A DNA stretch of 64,000 bases from Acetobacterium sp965140355 (GCA_965140355.1 OZ223193.1:124001-188000), one strand, 5' to 3'; numbered from the stretch's first letter, positions 42,347-51,283 are shown. Notes: generated from the letters alone by a model not told the origin. Numbers and translations are program-made.

Positions 42347-42397
42347 GACATATGTCTTTAACACTTTTTATTATACCCCCTTAAAAACATATGTCAA
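42347..42397 (-). promoter_or_regulatory. Promoter and paired palindromes of the DUF134 operon
   Basis: On the - strand, TTGACA (42392-42397) and TATAAT (42370-42375) with a 16-bp spacer. The -35 box is part of TTGACATATG; a second, oppositely oriented copy with the perfect palindrome GACATATGTC lies at 42347-42356, downstream of the start. The two cores are about 40 bp apart. Likely operator sites, plausibly for the DUF134 protein itself. Confidence 0.6.
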
Positions 42398-42421
42398 TAA
42401 TTATTTTATTCATTATATTTT

Positions 42422-42943
42422 TTATTTTTGCTCTTTGATATAATTTCTCAGAATTTCTGCTGCGCTTCCGATTAAAGCTTCACAGGGACGATTTTTATAA
42501 TAAGCTTCAGTCCGCAACTCTGGAACAGGGCTATCTTTTCCTTTTCCAAGCCCTAGCAGTTCGCTACAAATGATGGAATGATTTTTTTCTTCAAATTGAC
42601 TGGCAAGATATTGAATCCGTTGATAATGTTCAGTTTTTTTTGTCTGATCGTCTGGATCAGAATAACCATAAAGTAACCCCACTACCATAAACATCCCAGT
42701 TACGCCACCACATACTTCACGAAGGCGTCCCATTCCTGCTCCAAATGACGAGCTCAATCTGGCCGCGGTTTCGAATTCCATGCCGCACTGATCGCAAAAG
42801 GCAAGAAAAACTGACTGCGCACAATTATAACCTTTTCTGAACAAAGCCATCGCCATTTCCGGCTGCGTTTTTTTTATATCATCGGCTAACAAAACGTTTA
42901 TTTTTCCACTTCGTGTTTCTTCACTTTCTAAGTTAGGTTTCAT
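42422..42943 (-). CDS. C_GCAxxG_C_C family putative redox protein
   Basis: About 173 residues from the ATG at 42943, chosen because GGAG lies 9 nt upstream; the frame is open to 43000. The signature FRKGYNCAQSVFLAFCDQCG, then SFGAGMGRLREVCGGVTGMFMVVG and a late SIICSEL, gives the spaced cysteines of the family. A role in electron transfer or metal binding is assumed for the family but unproven. It lies behind the DUF134 promoter, on its own. Confidence 0.8.
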   Translation of the reverse strand: MKPNLESEETRSGKINVLLADDIKKTQPEMAMALFRKGYNCAQSVFLAFCDQCGMEFETAARLSSSFGAGMGRLREVCGGVTGMFMVVGLLYGYSDPDDQTKKTEHYQRIQYLASQFEEKNHSIICSELLGLGKGKDSPVPELRTEAYYKNRPCEALIGSAAEILRNYIKEQK

Positions 42944-43264
42944 TTTAAACTTCTCCATTATTTTAGAATACTTAGCTCTATTTTGCTTACCTGAGCTCAT
43001 TTAAACTATAAATCACACAAATTTAAGTACTTTTGCTCACTGATTATGTTTGGTACTTTTTTCATCGCTATCAATATGAGCTAAAAGTATATAATCTTTT
43101 AAAAAATGGCTAAAAAAGCTGATCTCTTTTCCTCCAGAAATCAGCTTAAATCATCAAATTTATTTTTTGTATTAATGGCAAATCGATTTGCTAGTTATGA
43201 TCATCAATCGTTCTAACCTATACTTCAATTATTCCATAATTAATTTTTAACTTTTCCAAGTTTA

Positions 43265-43621
43265 TTAATGACAACCCTCATGTTCGTGACATATTTCGCC
43301 GGAATCAATCACTGAGCCAGCCAGCCAGTTTAACATCACTGATTTAACATCGCCTGAACAACCGCGTAACACTTCAATCCCAGCTCTGTTTAAGACATTC
43401 ACGGCGCCATCACCCATGTTTCCGGCAAGTAAAACCTTTACGCCCATTTGTGAAAGTGTTTGGGCGATATTTGATTTACAGCCACAACCTGCTGGCGATG
43501 CCAATGTTTCCTGACCAATAATTTCTTTATTGGTATCATCAACCGTAAATATTGTATAATATTCACAATGTCCAAAATGTTCATCAATTATATTTTGACG
43601 TGTCGGTAATGCAATTTTCAT
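43265..43621 (-). CDS. Stand-alone NifX-like protein
   Basis: A 118-residue DIMC-domain protein beginning MKIALPTRQNIIDEHFGHCEYY, with AGCGCKSNIAQTLSQMGVKVLLAGNMGDGAVNVLNRAGIEVLRGCSG and a CHEHEGCH tail. It parallels the C-terminal domain of the Mrp fusion at 38089, including the HFGHCE motif and a His/Cys tail. It probably binds a metal cluster. Own promoter 130 nt upstream. Region 43001-43264 shows nothing recognisable. Confidence 0.88.
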   Translation of the reverse strand: MKIALPTRQNIIDEHFGHCEYYTIFTVDDTNKEIIGQETLASPAGCGCKSNIAQTLSQMGVKVLLAGNMGDGAVNVLNRAGIEVLRGCSGDVKSVMLNWLAGSVIDSGEICHEHEGCH

Positions 43622-43753
43622 AAAAACTTCCTCCGTTAATTTTAGATATCCCAGCTAATTATCAAATTGTGGTAAGTTTTCAACTCAATTTGACACGTAT
43701 CGCATTTGATACCTATTGTTTTATATTTTTATTAATTTCACTAACAGTTAAAT

Positions 43754-43781
43754 ATTATAATATATAAATATCATATGTCAA
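43754..43781 (-). promoter_or_regulatory. Promoter of the stand-alone NifX-like gene
   Basis: On the - strand, TTGACA (43776-43781) and TATAAT (43754-43759) with a 16-bp spacer. The -35 box extends to TTGACATATG, exactly as in the DUF134 promoter, suggesting shared control. Confidence 0.7.
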
Positions 43782-43841
43782 TAACTAAATAAATTGTGTC
43801 CTTTCAACTTAATAAAATTTTAGCAAAGATTCCGCTCTCGC

Positions 43842-43882
43842 AAAAACAGGAGCGCCTGATGAAATCCAGTCGCTCCTGTTTA
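43842..43882 (-). terminator. Terminator after the CoA-disulfide reductase fusion gene
   Basis: AACAGGAGCG and CGCTCCTGTT form a perfect 10-bp stem with a 16-nt loop, followed by T-rich sequence on the - strand. Confidence 0.85.
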
Positions 43883-43949
43883 ATTCTTTTGGTAAAATCA
43901 GTATCGTTTTTTTTACGTCGCTTAAACGTCAATCACTTTGCTTAATAAA

Positions 43950-46451
43950 TTATACAAATAAAGTTGTTCCCACATTTTCATTGCTGGCAATATAAGTTCC
44001 TACCCCAGCATATTCAATCCCATCAATGAGTTCTTCTTCTTTAATTCCCATCAGGTCCATGCTCATGGTACAGGCAATAAAGCGAACTCCAGCCTTTTGA
44101 GCTTTTTTAATCATTGTATCAAGATCATCAACTTGTTTCTTTTTCATGATTCCTTTAATCATTGCCGGGCCAGCTCCCAACATGTTCATCATCGAAAGTG
44201 GCAGTCGCGCCGCACCTTTTGGCATCATTGCACCAAACATCTTTTCAATAAAGGTTTTATTATGTCCTTTTCCATCTCTTTTTCTGAGGGCGTTCAATCC
44301 CCAGAAAGTGAAAAACAAGGTCACATTTTTTCCCTGAGCGGCAGCCCCCTGAGCGATGATCATAGATGCTAAAACCTTATCCAATTCCCCGCTAAAGACA
44401 ACCAGCGTTGCATTTTTCTGTGTCGAAACGGCTGGCATCAGGCTGCAATTTTCACCTGAATCACCTTTTTTAATCACACTGATATAACTTTTTCCTTCCG
44501 TTTCCTGAGAAATTAAGATATGACCATTGGTTTCACACCAGTTTTTAATATCACTGACAAAACCAAAATCGGTTGCCGTAATTTGAACCAAATCACCGGG
44601 TTCAACATTTTGGATGGCATCATAGGTCGCCATTAACGGCCCTGGACATTGAAGACCCGTTACATCAACATTTTTTTTGATTGCCGCTTTGCCAGCACCG
44701 CCTTGATCAATATCTTCATCAACTGAATCTTCTTTTTTAGGCACACATTCACCGACTGTGAAATCAGGTTCCGCTAACTTATAATGCGCCGTTTTATAAG
44801 TGCTATAACCACCGGCTAAGTTAAAGATATTTTTAAATCCATGTCCTTTCAGGATACGAATAGCAAGGTAGGCTCGTTGTCCAACCTGACAGGTTACATA
44901 GATAGGATCATCTTTCGAGACGGTTATTTCACCAATCCGTTCTCTTAATGTATCCAATTCAATATTCACCGCGCCTTTAATCGCTCCAGCACTGGCTTCG
45001 ATCGGTGTCCGAACATCGAGCAAAAATCCCCCTTTGGCAACAATTTCGTCAATTTCATTCCATTGAACGGTTTTATAAATGCCATCTTCAATATTTTCTG
45101 CAATATAACCCAAGATATTCACCGGATCTTTTGCTGATGAAAATGGCGGTGCGTAAGAAAGTTCAAAATCTTGCAGATCTAAAACCGTTGCCCCCATTTT
45201 CATGGCCGCCGCAATCACATCAATCCGTTTTTCGGTGCCGTCTTGACCAACAGCCTGAGCCCCCAAAATTTTTAATGTTTTAGGATCATAAAGCAGTTTT
45301 AAAGCAATATTGGTTGAGTTCGGATAATATCCGGCATGATTTGCCCGATGTGCAACGACAACTTGATATTTGATTTTTTTCATATCCAGTTGGCTGGCAT
45401 TATTACCGGTTGAAGCAATCGTTTTATTAAAAACCTTTGCTACTGCCGTTCCCTGAATTCCCAAATTATTGATGGTTTTACCATTAATAAAATCAGCAAC
45501 CAAACGTCCCTGACGATTCGCCGGCCATGCCAACGGAACCGCGGTTTGTTCTTTGGTAACAAAATCAATAACCTCAACAACATCGCCAATCGCAAAAACA
45601 TCTGGATAAACGGTATCATTTTCAGCATTTAAGACCTGATAATTTTTTGTTGTCACAATATGGCCCCGTGGTCCACATTTTAGATTGGCTTTCTTGGCTA
45701 GTCCGTTTTCTGGAATAACACCGATTGCCAAAATGACAAGATCAGCTTCTAAAACTTTACCACTTTCAAGCACCACTTCCGATCCCTGTTTTTGAAAATG
45801 ATCGACCCCATCTTCTAAAATAAGGTTGACACAATTAGCGTTGATTTCCTGATGAACGAGTTGCGCCATTTCAAAATCCAGAGGTTTTAAAATCTGGTTC
45901 ATTTTTTCAACTAAGGTAACATTAATGCCCAATTCCTGAAGGTTTTCAGCCATCTCAACCCCAATAAAGCCCCCACCGATAACCACCGCACGTCTGACAT
46001 TGCCGCTATCAACCACTGCTTTAATTTTATCGGTGTCGGGAATATTTCTCATTGTTAAAACATTTTTGGCCTCTGATAATCCGGTAATCGGCGGTGCAAT
46101 CGGTTTGGCTCCAGGTGATAAGATGAGTTTATCATAGGTTTCAGAATAAGTTTCTCCGGTTTGATGATTTTTTACTTCGACAGTTTTATTCGCTATATCA
46201 ATCCCAATTACTTCACTAAAATTCCGAATATCTAAGTTAAAACGCTTTGACATCCCTTCTACCGTTTGAACCAATAATTTTTGGCGATCCTTGATCACAT
46301 TCCCAATATAATAAGGCAACCCACAATTTGCAAAAGAGATATACTCATCCCGTTCAAACAAAATTATTTCATCTTCCTCACTCAAACGACGTAACCGTGC
46401 CGCAGCAGTCGCACCACCGGCGACGCCTCCAACAATCAAAACCTTCTTCAC
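43950..46451 (-). CDS. CoA-disulfide reductase-rhodanese-TusA-DsrE fusion
   Basis: An 833-residue, four-domain protein. Residues 1-445 are an FAD/NAD(P)H disulfide reductase (GGVAGGATAAARLRRL; active Cys in SFANCGLPYYIG; second nucleotide site AVVIGGGFIGVEMAE). About 455-555 is a rhodanese (YVTCQVGQRAYLA). About 600-670 is TusA/SirA (VTGLQCPGPLMATYDAI). About 680-833 is a DsrE/F-like domain (ACTMSMDLMG). It likely moves persulfide sulfur from CoA or thiols through successive cysteines. It overlaps the ArsR regulator gene by 1 nt. Confidence 0.93.
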   Translation of the reverse strand: MKKVLIVGGVAGGATAAARLRRLSEEDEIILFERDEYISFANCGLPYYIGNVIKDRQKLLVQTVEGMSKRFNLDIRNFSEVIGIDIANKTVEVKNHQTGETYSETYDKLILSPGAKPIAPPITGLSEAKNVLTMRNIPDTDKIKAVVDSGNVRRAVVIGGGFIGVEMAENLQELGINVTLVEKMNQILKPLDFEMAQLVHQEINANCVNLILEDGVDHFQKQGSEVVLESGKVLEADLVILAIGVIPENGLAKKANLKCGPRGHIVTTKNYQVLNAENDTVYPDVFAIGDVVEVIDFVTKEQTAVPLAWPANRQGRLVADFINGKTINNLGIQGTAVAKVFNKTIASTGNNASQLDMKKIKYQVVVAHRANHAGYYPNSTNIALKLLYDPKTLKILGAQAVGQDGTEKRIDVIAAAMKMGATVLDLQDFELSYAPPFSSAKDPVNILGYIAENIEDGIYKTVQWNEIDEIVAKGGFLLDVRTPIEASAGAIKGAVNIELDTLRERIGEITVSKDDPIYVTCQVGQRAYLAIRILKGHGFKNIFNLAGGYSTYKTAHYKLAEPDFTVGECVPKKEDSVDEDIDQGGAGKAAIKKNVDVTGLQCPGPLMATYDAIQNVEPGDLVQITATDFGFVSDIKNWCETNGHILISQETEGKSYISVIKKGDSGENCSLMPAVSTQKNATLVVFSGELDKVLASMIIAQGAAAQGKNVTLFFTFWGLNALRKRDGKGHNKTFIEKMFGAMMPKGAARLPLSMMNMLGAGPAMIKGIMKKKQVDDLDTMIKKAQKAGVRFIACTMSMDLMGIKEEELIDGIEYAGVGTYIASNENVGTTLFV

Positions 46452-46738
46452 TATTCTTCCTCCTCTAATATTGCATTAATAACTTTTTTAGCACTTTCAG
46501 ATATCACTTCATAATAAATTTCGCTTCCTGTACGATAGCCTTTAACAATCCCAGCACTTTTTAATTTAGCTAAATGTTGGGAAATCGATGACTGCGAAAC
46601 ATTCAAACACTCTTCCATATAGGTTACATTGCAGCTCCCCTTTTTCATCAGGCCACTGACAATACATAGCCTAATGGGATTTCCGAGAATTTTTAAAATC
46701 TCTGCTTGTTCATCACAATCTTTTGGTTTCATTTCCAT
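46451..46738 (-). CDS. ArsR family regulator of the sulfur-transferase gene
   Basis: A 95-residue winged-helix repressor (EILKILGNPIRLCIVSGLMKKGSCNVTYMEECLNVSQSSISQHLAKLKSAGIVKGYRTGSE is the conserved region, residues 10-75). Two cysteines (KGSCNVTYMEEC) could sense persulfide or redox state, as in sulfide-responsive ArsR proteins (SqrR/BigR), though those positions are not exactly equivalent. It is translationally linked to the oxidoreductase fusion gene. Confidence 0.9.
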   Translation of the reverse strand: MEMKPKDCDEQAEILKILGNPIRLCIVSGLMKKGSCNVTYMEECLNVSQSSISQHLAKLKSAGIVKGYRTGSEIYYEVISESAKKVINAILEEEE

Positions 46739-46779
46739 TTAAATTCTCCAATCAACTATGTTAAGTTAATCACAATACT

Positions 46780-46807
46780 ATTATATTATAACATTGTAAT
46801 ATGTCAA
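46780..46807 (-). promoter_or_regulatory. Promoter of arsR-type/CoA-disulfide reductase operon
   Basis: On the - strand, TTGACA (46802-46807) and TATAAT (46780-46785) with a 16-bp spacer. The region between is AT-rich and could hold the ArsR site. Confidence 0.65.
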
Positions 46808-46868
46808 GCATTTTCTTTACTGATTTATTGAAAGAAATTCTTATCTTAAAAAATAACAGCGATTGCCC

Positions 46869-47471
46869 TTAATTTAATTGACTGAATATTAAGCATTGTT
46901 CGCTAAATCCGGCCGGTGGCACTCCCAGTCCCTGGTTCAGTCTAGCCCAATAATTAACACTGGCAATTGTACTTGCCAACATGACAATTTCTTTTTCTGA
47001 GAATGTTTCCGTTAAATTTTTGATAAAGCGTTTTGTAAAGCGAGGTGGCGTACTTGATAAAATAACCGCATATTCCAGCGCTAATAATTCGCGCAAGTTA
47101 AAGCTTGAAACCGATTTGACTGAGCGTTTACCTTGTAGTACCGCCAATTCCTCTGGAGTAATCCCATTTTTGTTAATCCCTTCAGCATTCATGTCAATAC
47201 AAAATGAACACGCACAAATAAGTGACGCTTGTAATCGAACCAGATTAAGTAATCTTGTTTCTGAAGGATTTTCGCCTTTTGCCGTCATCATCTCTAGAAC
47301 TCCAGATCCAATTGCTGCCCTTGGATACCACGTTAAAAGACGAGCCGGCAATAAATCCTTCCCGGTTTCTTTTTTAGCGATCAATAATCCTATTTTAAAA
47401 AATAACGGTATTTTAGCGGGTGATTTTATATATGCTTTAGTCATTTTATTGACTTTTCCAACTTTTTTCAT
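46869..47471 (-). CDS. Carboxymuconolactone decarboxylase / AhpD-like protein
   Basis: A 200-residue AhpD-like fold. The active CxxC is in QASLICACSFCIDMNAEG near residue 95, with the usual following helix (LNLRELLALEYAVILS) and VNYWARLNQGLG near the end. It probably works as a thiol peroxidase-type or disulfide reductase. AAAGGAG precedes the ATG. Single gene upstream of the ArsR promoter. Confidence 0.88.
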   Translation of the reverse strand: MKKVGKVNKMTKAYIKSPAKIPLFFKIGLLIAKKETGKDLLPARLLTWYPRAAIGSGVLEMMTAKGENPSETRLLNLVRLQASLICACSFCIDMNAEGINKNGITPEELAVLQGKRSVKSVSSFNLRELLALEYAVILSSTPPRFTKRFIKNLTETFSEKEIVMLASTIASVNYWARLNQGLGVPPAGFSEQCLIFSQLN

Positions 47472-47603
47472 TTGTGACTCCTTTATTCGTTTTTATCTGT
47501 ATACCTCTGTTTTTCATGAATAAACGCACCTGGCGAAATTACCATAACTAATTGATTTTAACGCCTTTATTTATTCTATCAATCATGATCAGCTTAAAGC
47601 AAC

Positions 47604-47638
47604 AAAAAAAGACAAGTTCAATGTTTCGGCTTGTCTTC
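47604..47638 (-). terminator. Terminator of the modABC operon
   Basis: AAGACAAG and CTTGTCTT form an 8-bp stem with a 13-nt loop, followed by T5 on the - strand. Confidence 0.8.
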
Positions 47639-47651
47639 TACCTTTACTTTT

Positions 47652-47855
47652 TTATTTCATTTTAACACCAATACCAATTGGTTTAATATTATACAAACTT
47701 GTCGTTATGATTCCCTTTACCTGCGTTTTAGCATAAGTAGCAATATTTGTTTCATTGATTCCACCGGCTGCCCCAGCCTGACAAAATGCAATGGCTGGTT
47801 CAAATGCTGTCGCTTCAACAATTATTTTCTTTTCGCAGCTTTCTTCTCGTATTTC
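47652..47855 (-). pseudogene. Remnant of modD downstream of modC
   Basis: A frame without start codon directly after modC encodes KKIIVEATAFEPAIAFCQAGA joined to AGGINETNIATYAKTQ, then GIITTSLYNIKPIGIGVKMK and a stop. These match the late part of ModD, a quinolinate-phosphoribosyltransferase-like protein often following modABC. About 25 residues between the two segments and the whole N-terminal two thirds are missing, so it is a deletion remnant. Confidence 0.65.
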
Positions 47856-48591
47856 ATCCCATCATACGCCTTTCCTGCCGCCCTCGCAAAAAATGGTCAA
47901 CTTCTTCATCCTGGCAGCGTTCAAATAAATTTTCACTCGTACGAATACCGCGCAATTCGCCCTTAACCATGATTCCAATCCGATCTGCCATTCTTTGCGC
48001 CTCATTAAAATCATGGGTCACAAATAAAATCGTACATCCGAAAATTTCATGTATTTTTTTAATTTGCGTATACATAATCTCCTTCGTTGCCGGATCTAAA
48101 GATGAAAACGGTTCGTCCATCAGTAACAGTTTCGGGTCCAAAATCAATGCCCGGGCAAGTGCCGTTCGTTGTCGTTCGCCCCCGCTTAGCGTTCCCGGAT
48201 ATTGATTCAGAATATGTCCAATCGATAATATTTCAGCCATTTTGTCGGCTTTTTTTTGTTTATATCGGCTATCTTTTTTTCTTATTTTCAAACCATAAGT
48301 GATGTTATCATAAACAGTCATATGAGGAAACAAACCAAAGTCCTGATAAACAAAACCAATTTCTCTTTTTTCTAAGGGCACATCTATCACACGTTTTCCA
48401 AAAACATTCATCTCACCTGAAAAATTTTTATAAAATCCTGCTACTGATTCAAGCAAAACCGTTTTCCCAGATCCGGTCTTTCCTAAAACCGCAAAGATTT
48501 CCCGTTCACCAATGCTTAAATTGATCTTATTAAGTTTAAATTCGCCTAACTGGATCGAGTAATCATTAATTTCGACCATTGTCTTTACCAT
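47854..48591 (-). CDS. modC: Molybdate/tungstate ABC transporter ATPase
   Basis: A 245-residue ATPase: Walker A GKTGSGKTVLLES, signature LSGGERQRTALARALILDP, Walker B LLLMDEPFSSLDP, and FVTHDFNEA. It lacks the C-terminal TOBE (molybdate-sensing) domain of long ModC proteins. It overlaps modB by 7 nt. The oxyanion may be tungstate as well as molybdate; acetogen formate dehydrogenases use either. Confidence 0.88.
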   Translation of the reverse strand: MVKTMVEINDYSIQLGEFKLNKINLSIGEREIFAVLGKTGSGKTVLLESVAGFYKNFSGEMNVFGKRVIDVPLEKREIGFVYQDFGLFPHMTVYDNITYGLKIRKKDSRYKQKKADKMAEILSIGHILNQYPGTLSGGERQRTALARALILDPKLLLMDEPFSSLDPATKEIMYTQIKKIHEIFGCTILFVTHDFNEAQRMADRIGIMVKGELRGIRTSENLFERCQDEEVDHFLRGRQERRMMG

Positions 48592-49409
48592 ATATTCACA
48601 TCCTTCATCCGGCTTTCTTGTTTATTTTTGCGACCGATCCAGCTTGTAATAAACAGTGCTACAAATGAAACAAATAAAATAATACTCGCCGAAGCCATTG
48701 AAGCCCCCATATCACCGGTCGCCAAATTTAAATAAACAGATGTCGTTAACGTTTCCGTTTTCATTCGCGTTGCACCAACCAGCATTAACGTCGCACCAAA
48801 CTCTCCCAGCGCTCTTGACCAGGTCAGAATGATCATTGTGATAATGGCATTTTTGGACAACGGCAAGGTAATTGTAATAAATCGCTCCCATTTTGATGCC
48901 CCTAAACTTCCAGCGATGAATTCCAGTCGTTGGTCAACTTCTTCAAAAGCAGCCCGAATAAAACGGATAACATAAGGCAGATTAACGACTGTTTGCGCCA
49001 TTATAATCCCATTTTTATCAAAAACAACTTTAAAACCCAGCTCTTTTAGCACTTTACCGAAATCCGAAGAAAAGATTATCAAAAGACTCAGCCCCAAAAC
49101 TAAATATGGCATTGATAATGGCATTTCCAAAATAATCTGAAAGATTTTTTTAAACGGAAAAGCCGTCCGCGTTAAGGTATATGCTGTCGGGATCGCCAAA
49201 AAAATACAAATCATCGTTGAAATACTGGCTGTATACAGGCTTAATTTTAATGAAAACCGCACTTCTTCTGAATAAAATGCGGCCCCCAAAAAAGGAAATC
49301 CATATATCAAAATCGCCAGGATTACTGCCGCGGTAAACGCAATAACAAAAATAGTAATAAAAACGGTAAAAAGTTCAAATAAATTAAATATCGAGAATTT
49401 ATTTTTCAT
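48585..49409 (-). CDS. modB: Molybdate/tungstate ABC transporter permease
   Basis: A 274-residue permease with about six membrane helices and the EAA-type loop (EEVDQRLEFIAGSLGASKWERFITITLPLS is split by the coupling helix; WSRALGEFGATLMLVGATR follows, a ModB hallmark). It lies 8 nt after modA with no strong ribosome binding site. Confidence 0.9.
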   Translation of the reverse strand: MKNKFSIFNLFELFTVFITIFVIAFTAAVILAILIYGFPFLGAAFYSEEVRFSLKLSLYTASISTMICIFLAIPTAYTLTRTAFPFKKIFQIILEMPLSMPYLVLGLSLLIIFSSDFGKVLKELGFKVVFDKNGIIMAQTVVNLPYVIRFIRAAFEEVDQRLEFIAGSLGASKWERFITITLPLSKNAIITMIILTWSRALGEFGATLMLVGATRMKTETLTTSVYLNLATGDMGASMASASIILFVSFVALFITSWIGRKNKQESRMKDVNIW

Positions 49410-49417
49410 AACAAAAA

Positions 49418-50212
49418 TTAATTAAGTACTTCGTATCCGTAATTTTCCCAAATTGTTTTTGCTTCGTCGCTATCTAAAAATGCTAAAAATGCACTTAACG
49501 CTTCCGGATTAGCACTATTTTTTAAACTCGCCGCAGGAATCGTTTTGACATAGGCATCCAAGTCCGTTGTATTGACAATCTCAGCACTATCTCCGGTTAC
49601 ATTTTCTTTCCAAACAATGATTGCATCACATTCATCTACCGATAAAGCATTAAATATTTCCGGTGCCGTTGCCCCTCTGGCAATCACATCAACTTTATCT
49701 AAAATACCCAAGTCAGTTAAGGCTTTATTGGCGATTTTGCCGATTGGTGTCGCTTCGGCATCACCTAACACAACTTCAACCCCCTCTTTGGTTAAATCAT
49801 TTAATCCTAAAATGCCTAACGGGTTGCCACTTTTTACTGCTAAAACCGGAATATGCTTAACCAAATCTTTACTTTCCGTCACGTAATCCTGAACCGGTTT
49901 TAATTCATCTGCCGACCCGGCAATAAACAAATCGCCTTCTTCCGTTGTTTTAATTTGATTGTGACTCTGAGCAGCATTCGCATAAACGACTTCCATCTCA
50001 CAGCCGGTTTCTTTTTTAAACACATCGGCTATTTCGCTAAAAGGTTTTGTCATTCCAGCGCCACAATAAATAAACAGCGTTTGACCATTGAGACTTTTTT
50101 CTTGATCCTTTGCTGCGTCGGTTTTGCCCGTGTTACTGCTGCATCCTGTCATCAAACTGAGGATAATCGCCATTCCAATCAATGCTACCAACCATTTTCT
50201 TGTCTTTTTCAT
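49418..50212 (-). CDS. modA: Molybdate/tungstate-binding lipoprotein
   Basis: A 264-residue ModA. The start MKKTRKWLVALIG at 50212 follows GAGGAG. The signal peptide has a lipobox (LSLMTGCSSN). The mature protein begins NGQTLFIYCGAGMTKPFSEIA, with later GDLFIAGSADEL and GDAEATPIGKIANKAL typical of oxyanion-binding proteins of this class. First gene of modABC. Confidence 0.9.
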   Translation of the reverse strand: MKKTRKWLVALIGMAIILSLMTGCSSNTGKTDAAKDQEKSLNGQTLFIYCGAGMTKPFSEIADVFKKETGCEMEVVYANAAQSHNQIKTTEEGDLFIAGSADELKPVQDYVTESKDLVKHIPVLAVKSGNPLGILGLNDLTKEGVEVVLGDAEATPIGKIANKALTDLGILDKVDVIARGATAPEIFNALSVDECDAIIVWKENVTGDSAEIVNTTDLDAYVKTIPAASLKNSANPEALSAFLAFLDSDEAKTIWENYGYEVLN

Positions 50213-50277
50213 CTTTTCTCCTCTTTTCATAATTAGTTTATTTTCGTTGTGTTTAGTAATGTTTTAATCTGTTTCGA

Positions 50278-50307
50278 ATTATATAATAAATGGTTGTCTG
50301 ATGTCAA
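50278..50307 (-). promoter_or_regulatory. Promoter of modABC
   Basis: On the - strand, TTGACA (50302-50307) and TATAAT (50278-50283) with an 18-bp spacer, about 65 nt ahead of modA. No molybdenum-cofactor riboswitch is seen in the leader. Confidence 0.8.
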
Positions 50308-50435
50308 GTTGGTATCACTGAATAAATGCTTTTAACAAGTATCATCTTCTCGTTCAATATTTGAATGCGCTCCCGAATCCTTGGCGTCTATCGGACTGAT
50401 AATCGAATAGTCGGCCTTCTTTCAAACAGTAAGAG

Positions 50436-50467
50436 ACCCGCTCAATGGATGTCCGATTAAGCGGGTT
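50436..50467 (-). other. Hairpin in the cbiC-modA intergenic region
   Basis: ACCCGCT and AGCGGGT pair around an 18-nt loop between cbiC and the mod promoter. No T run follows, so termination is uncertain. The rest of 50310-50579 has higher GC than typical spacers here but no gene that I recognise. Confidence 0.4.
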
Positions 50468-50579
50468 CTGCTGATTACCGGTAAAAAACACCGTCTAATC
50501 CAGTTTATCAATTGATTGGAACCAATCCGGCTGGAATAACCATATCTTTCCGGCTTTAGTTGCTGGCATTTCCAAGTTT

Positions 50580-51209
50580 TTACCATTCCCTGCCCAGTTG
50601 ATACAGCATGGCATTAATAATGGCGGCTACCACCGGACTGCCGCCTTTTCTTCCATTGATCCGAATACTGGGACAACCGATCCCATCCAGTTCTTTTTTT
50701 GATTGAGCGGCTCCGACAAAACCAATCGGGGCCCCAATAATCAAATCCGGTTTTGATTCCCCTGCTTTAACCTTTTTGATCAGTGTATACAAAGCGGTAG
50801 GCGCATTGCCAATGGCATAAATCCCGATAGTTTCGTCATTCAAAGCTTTTTCCATGGCCACGGTAGATCGGGTTACCCCTCTCTTTTTGGCTTCTTCGGC
50901 TACCTCTGGATCATGGCTATAATTAACGATTTCAATGCCATGATCAGCCAGCGCTTTTTTATTGACACCAGACTGAATCATCCGGGTATCAGCATATATC
51001 TTTTTTCCCATTTTAAGCGCTTCCATTCCACATTCATAACCATTGTTCATAAATTCCAACAAATCTGCATATTCAAAATCTGCTGTGGTGTGAATGATTC
51101 GTTTGACAATCGGCGCGATGTTTTCTGGAAAGACTTTATCCCCTAACTCTTCTGTGATAATCTCAAAACTACGCTCTTCAATTTCTCTGGGATTATTTAA
51201 AAATTCCAT
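50580..51209 (-). CDS. cbiC: Precorrin-8X / cobalt-precorrin-8 methylmutase
   Basis: A 209-residue CbiC/CobH that moves a methyl group from C-11 to C-12 of the corrin ring. Typical segments: RIIHTTADFEYADLLEF with the catalytic His, DTRMIQSGVNKKAL, AIGNAPTALYTLI and PDLIIGAPIGFVGAAQSKKEL. It is the last gene of the chelatase cluster. The presence of only this ring-forming gene suggests the others are encoded elsewhere. Confidence 0.95.
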   Translation of the reverse strand: MEFLNNPREIEERSFEIITEELGDKVFPENIAPIVKRIIHTTADFEYADLLEFMNNGYECGMEALKMGKKIYADTRMIQSGVNKKALADHGIEIVNYSHDPEVAEEAKKRGVTRSTVAMEKALNDETIGIYAIGNAPTALYTLIKKVKAGESKPDLIIGAPIGFVGAAQSKKELDGIGCPSIRINGRKGGSPVVAAIINAMLYQLGREW

Positions 51210-51283
51210 ACTTTCTCTCTTTCTATTTTTTATTTTTAGTCCTGTCGCTACTAGAAATTTGCTTTTTTTGCCATGTCCATGCG

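Noticed and set aside
50231..50579. Molybdenum-cofactor riboswitch or gene fragment between modA and cbiC
   Set aside because: The leader lacks the Moco aptamer blocks, and translated segments of the spacer match nothing I know.
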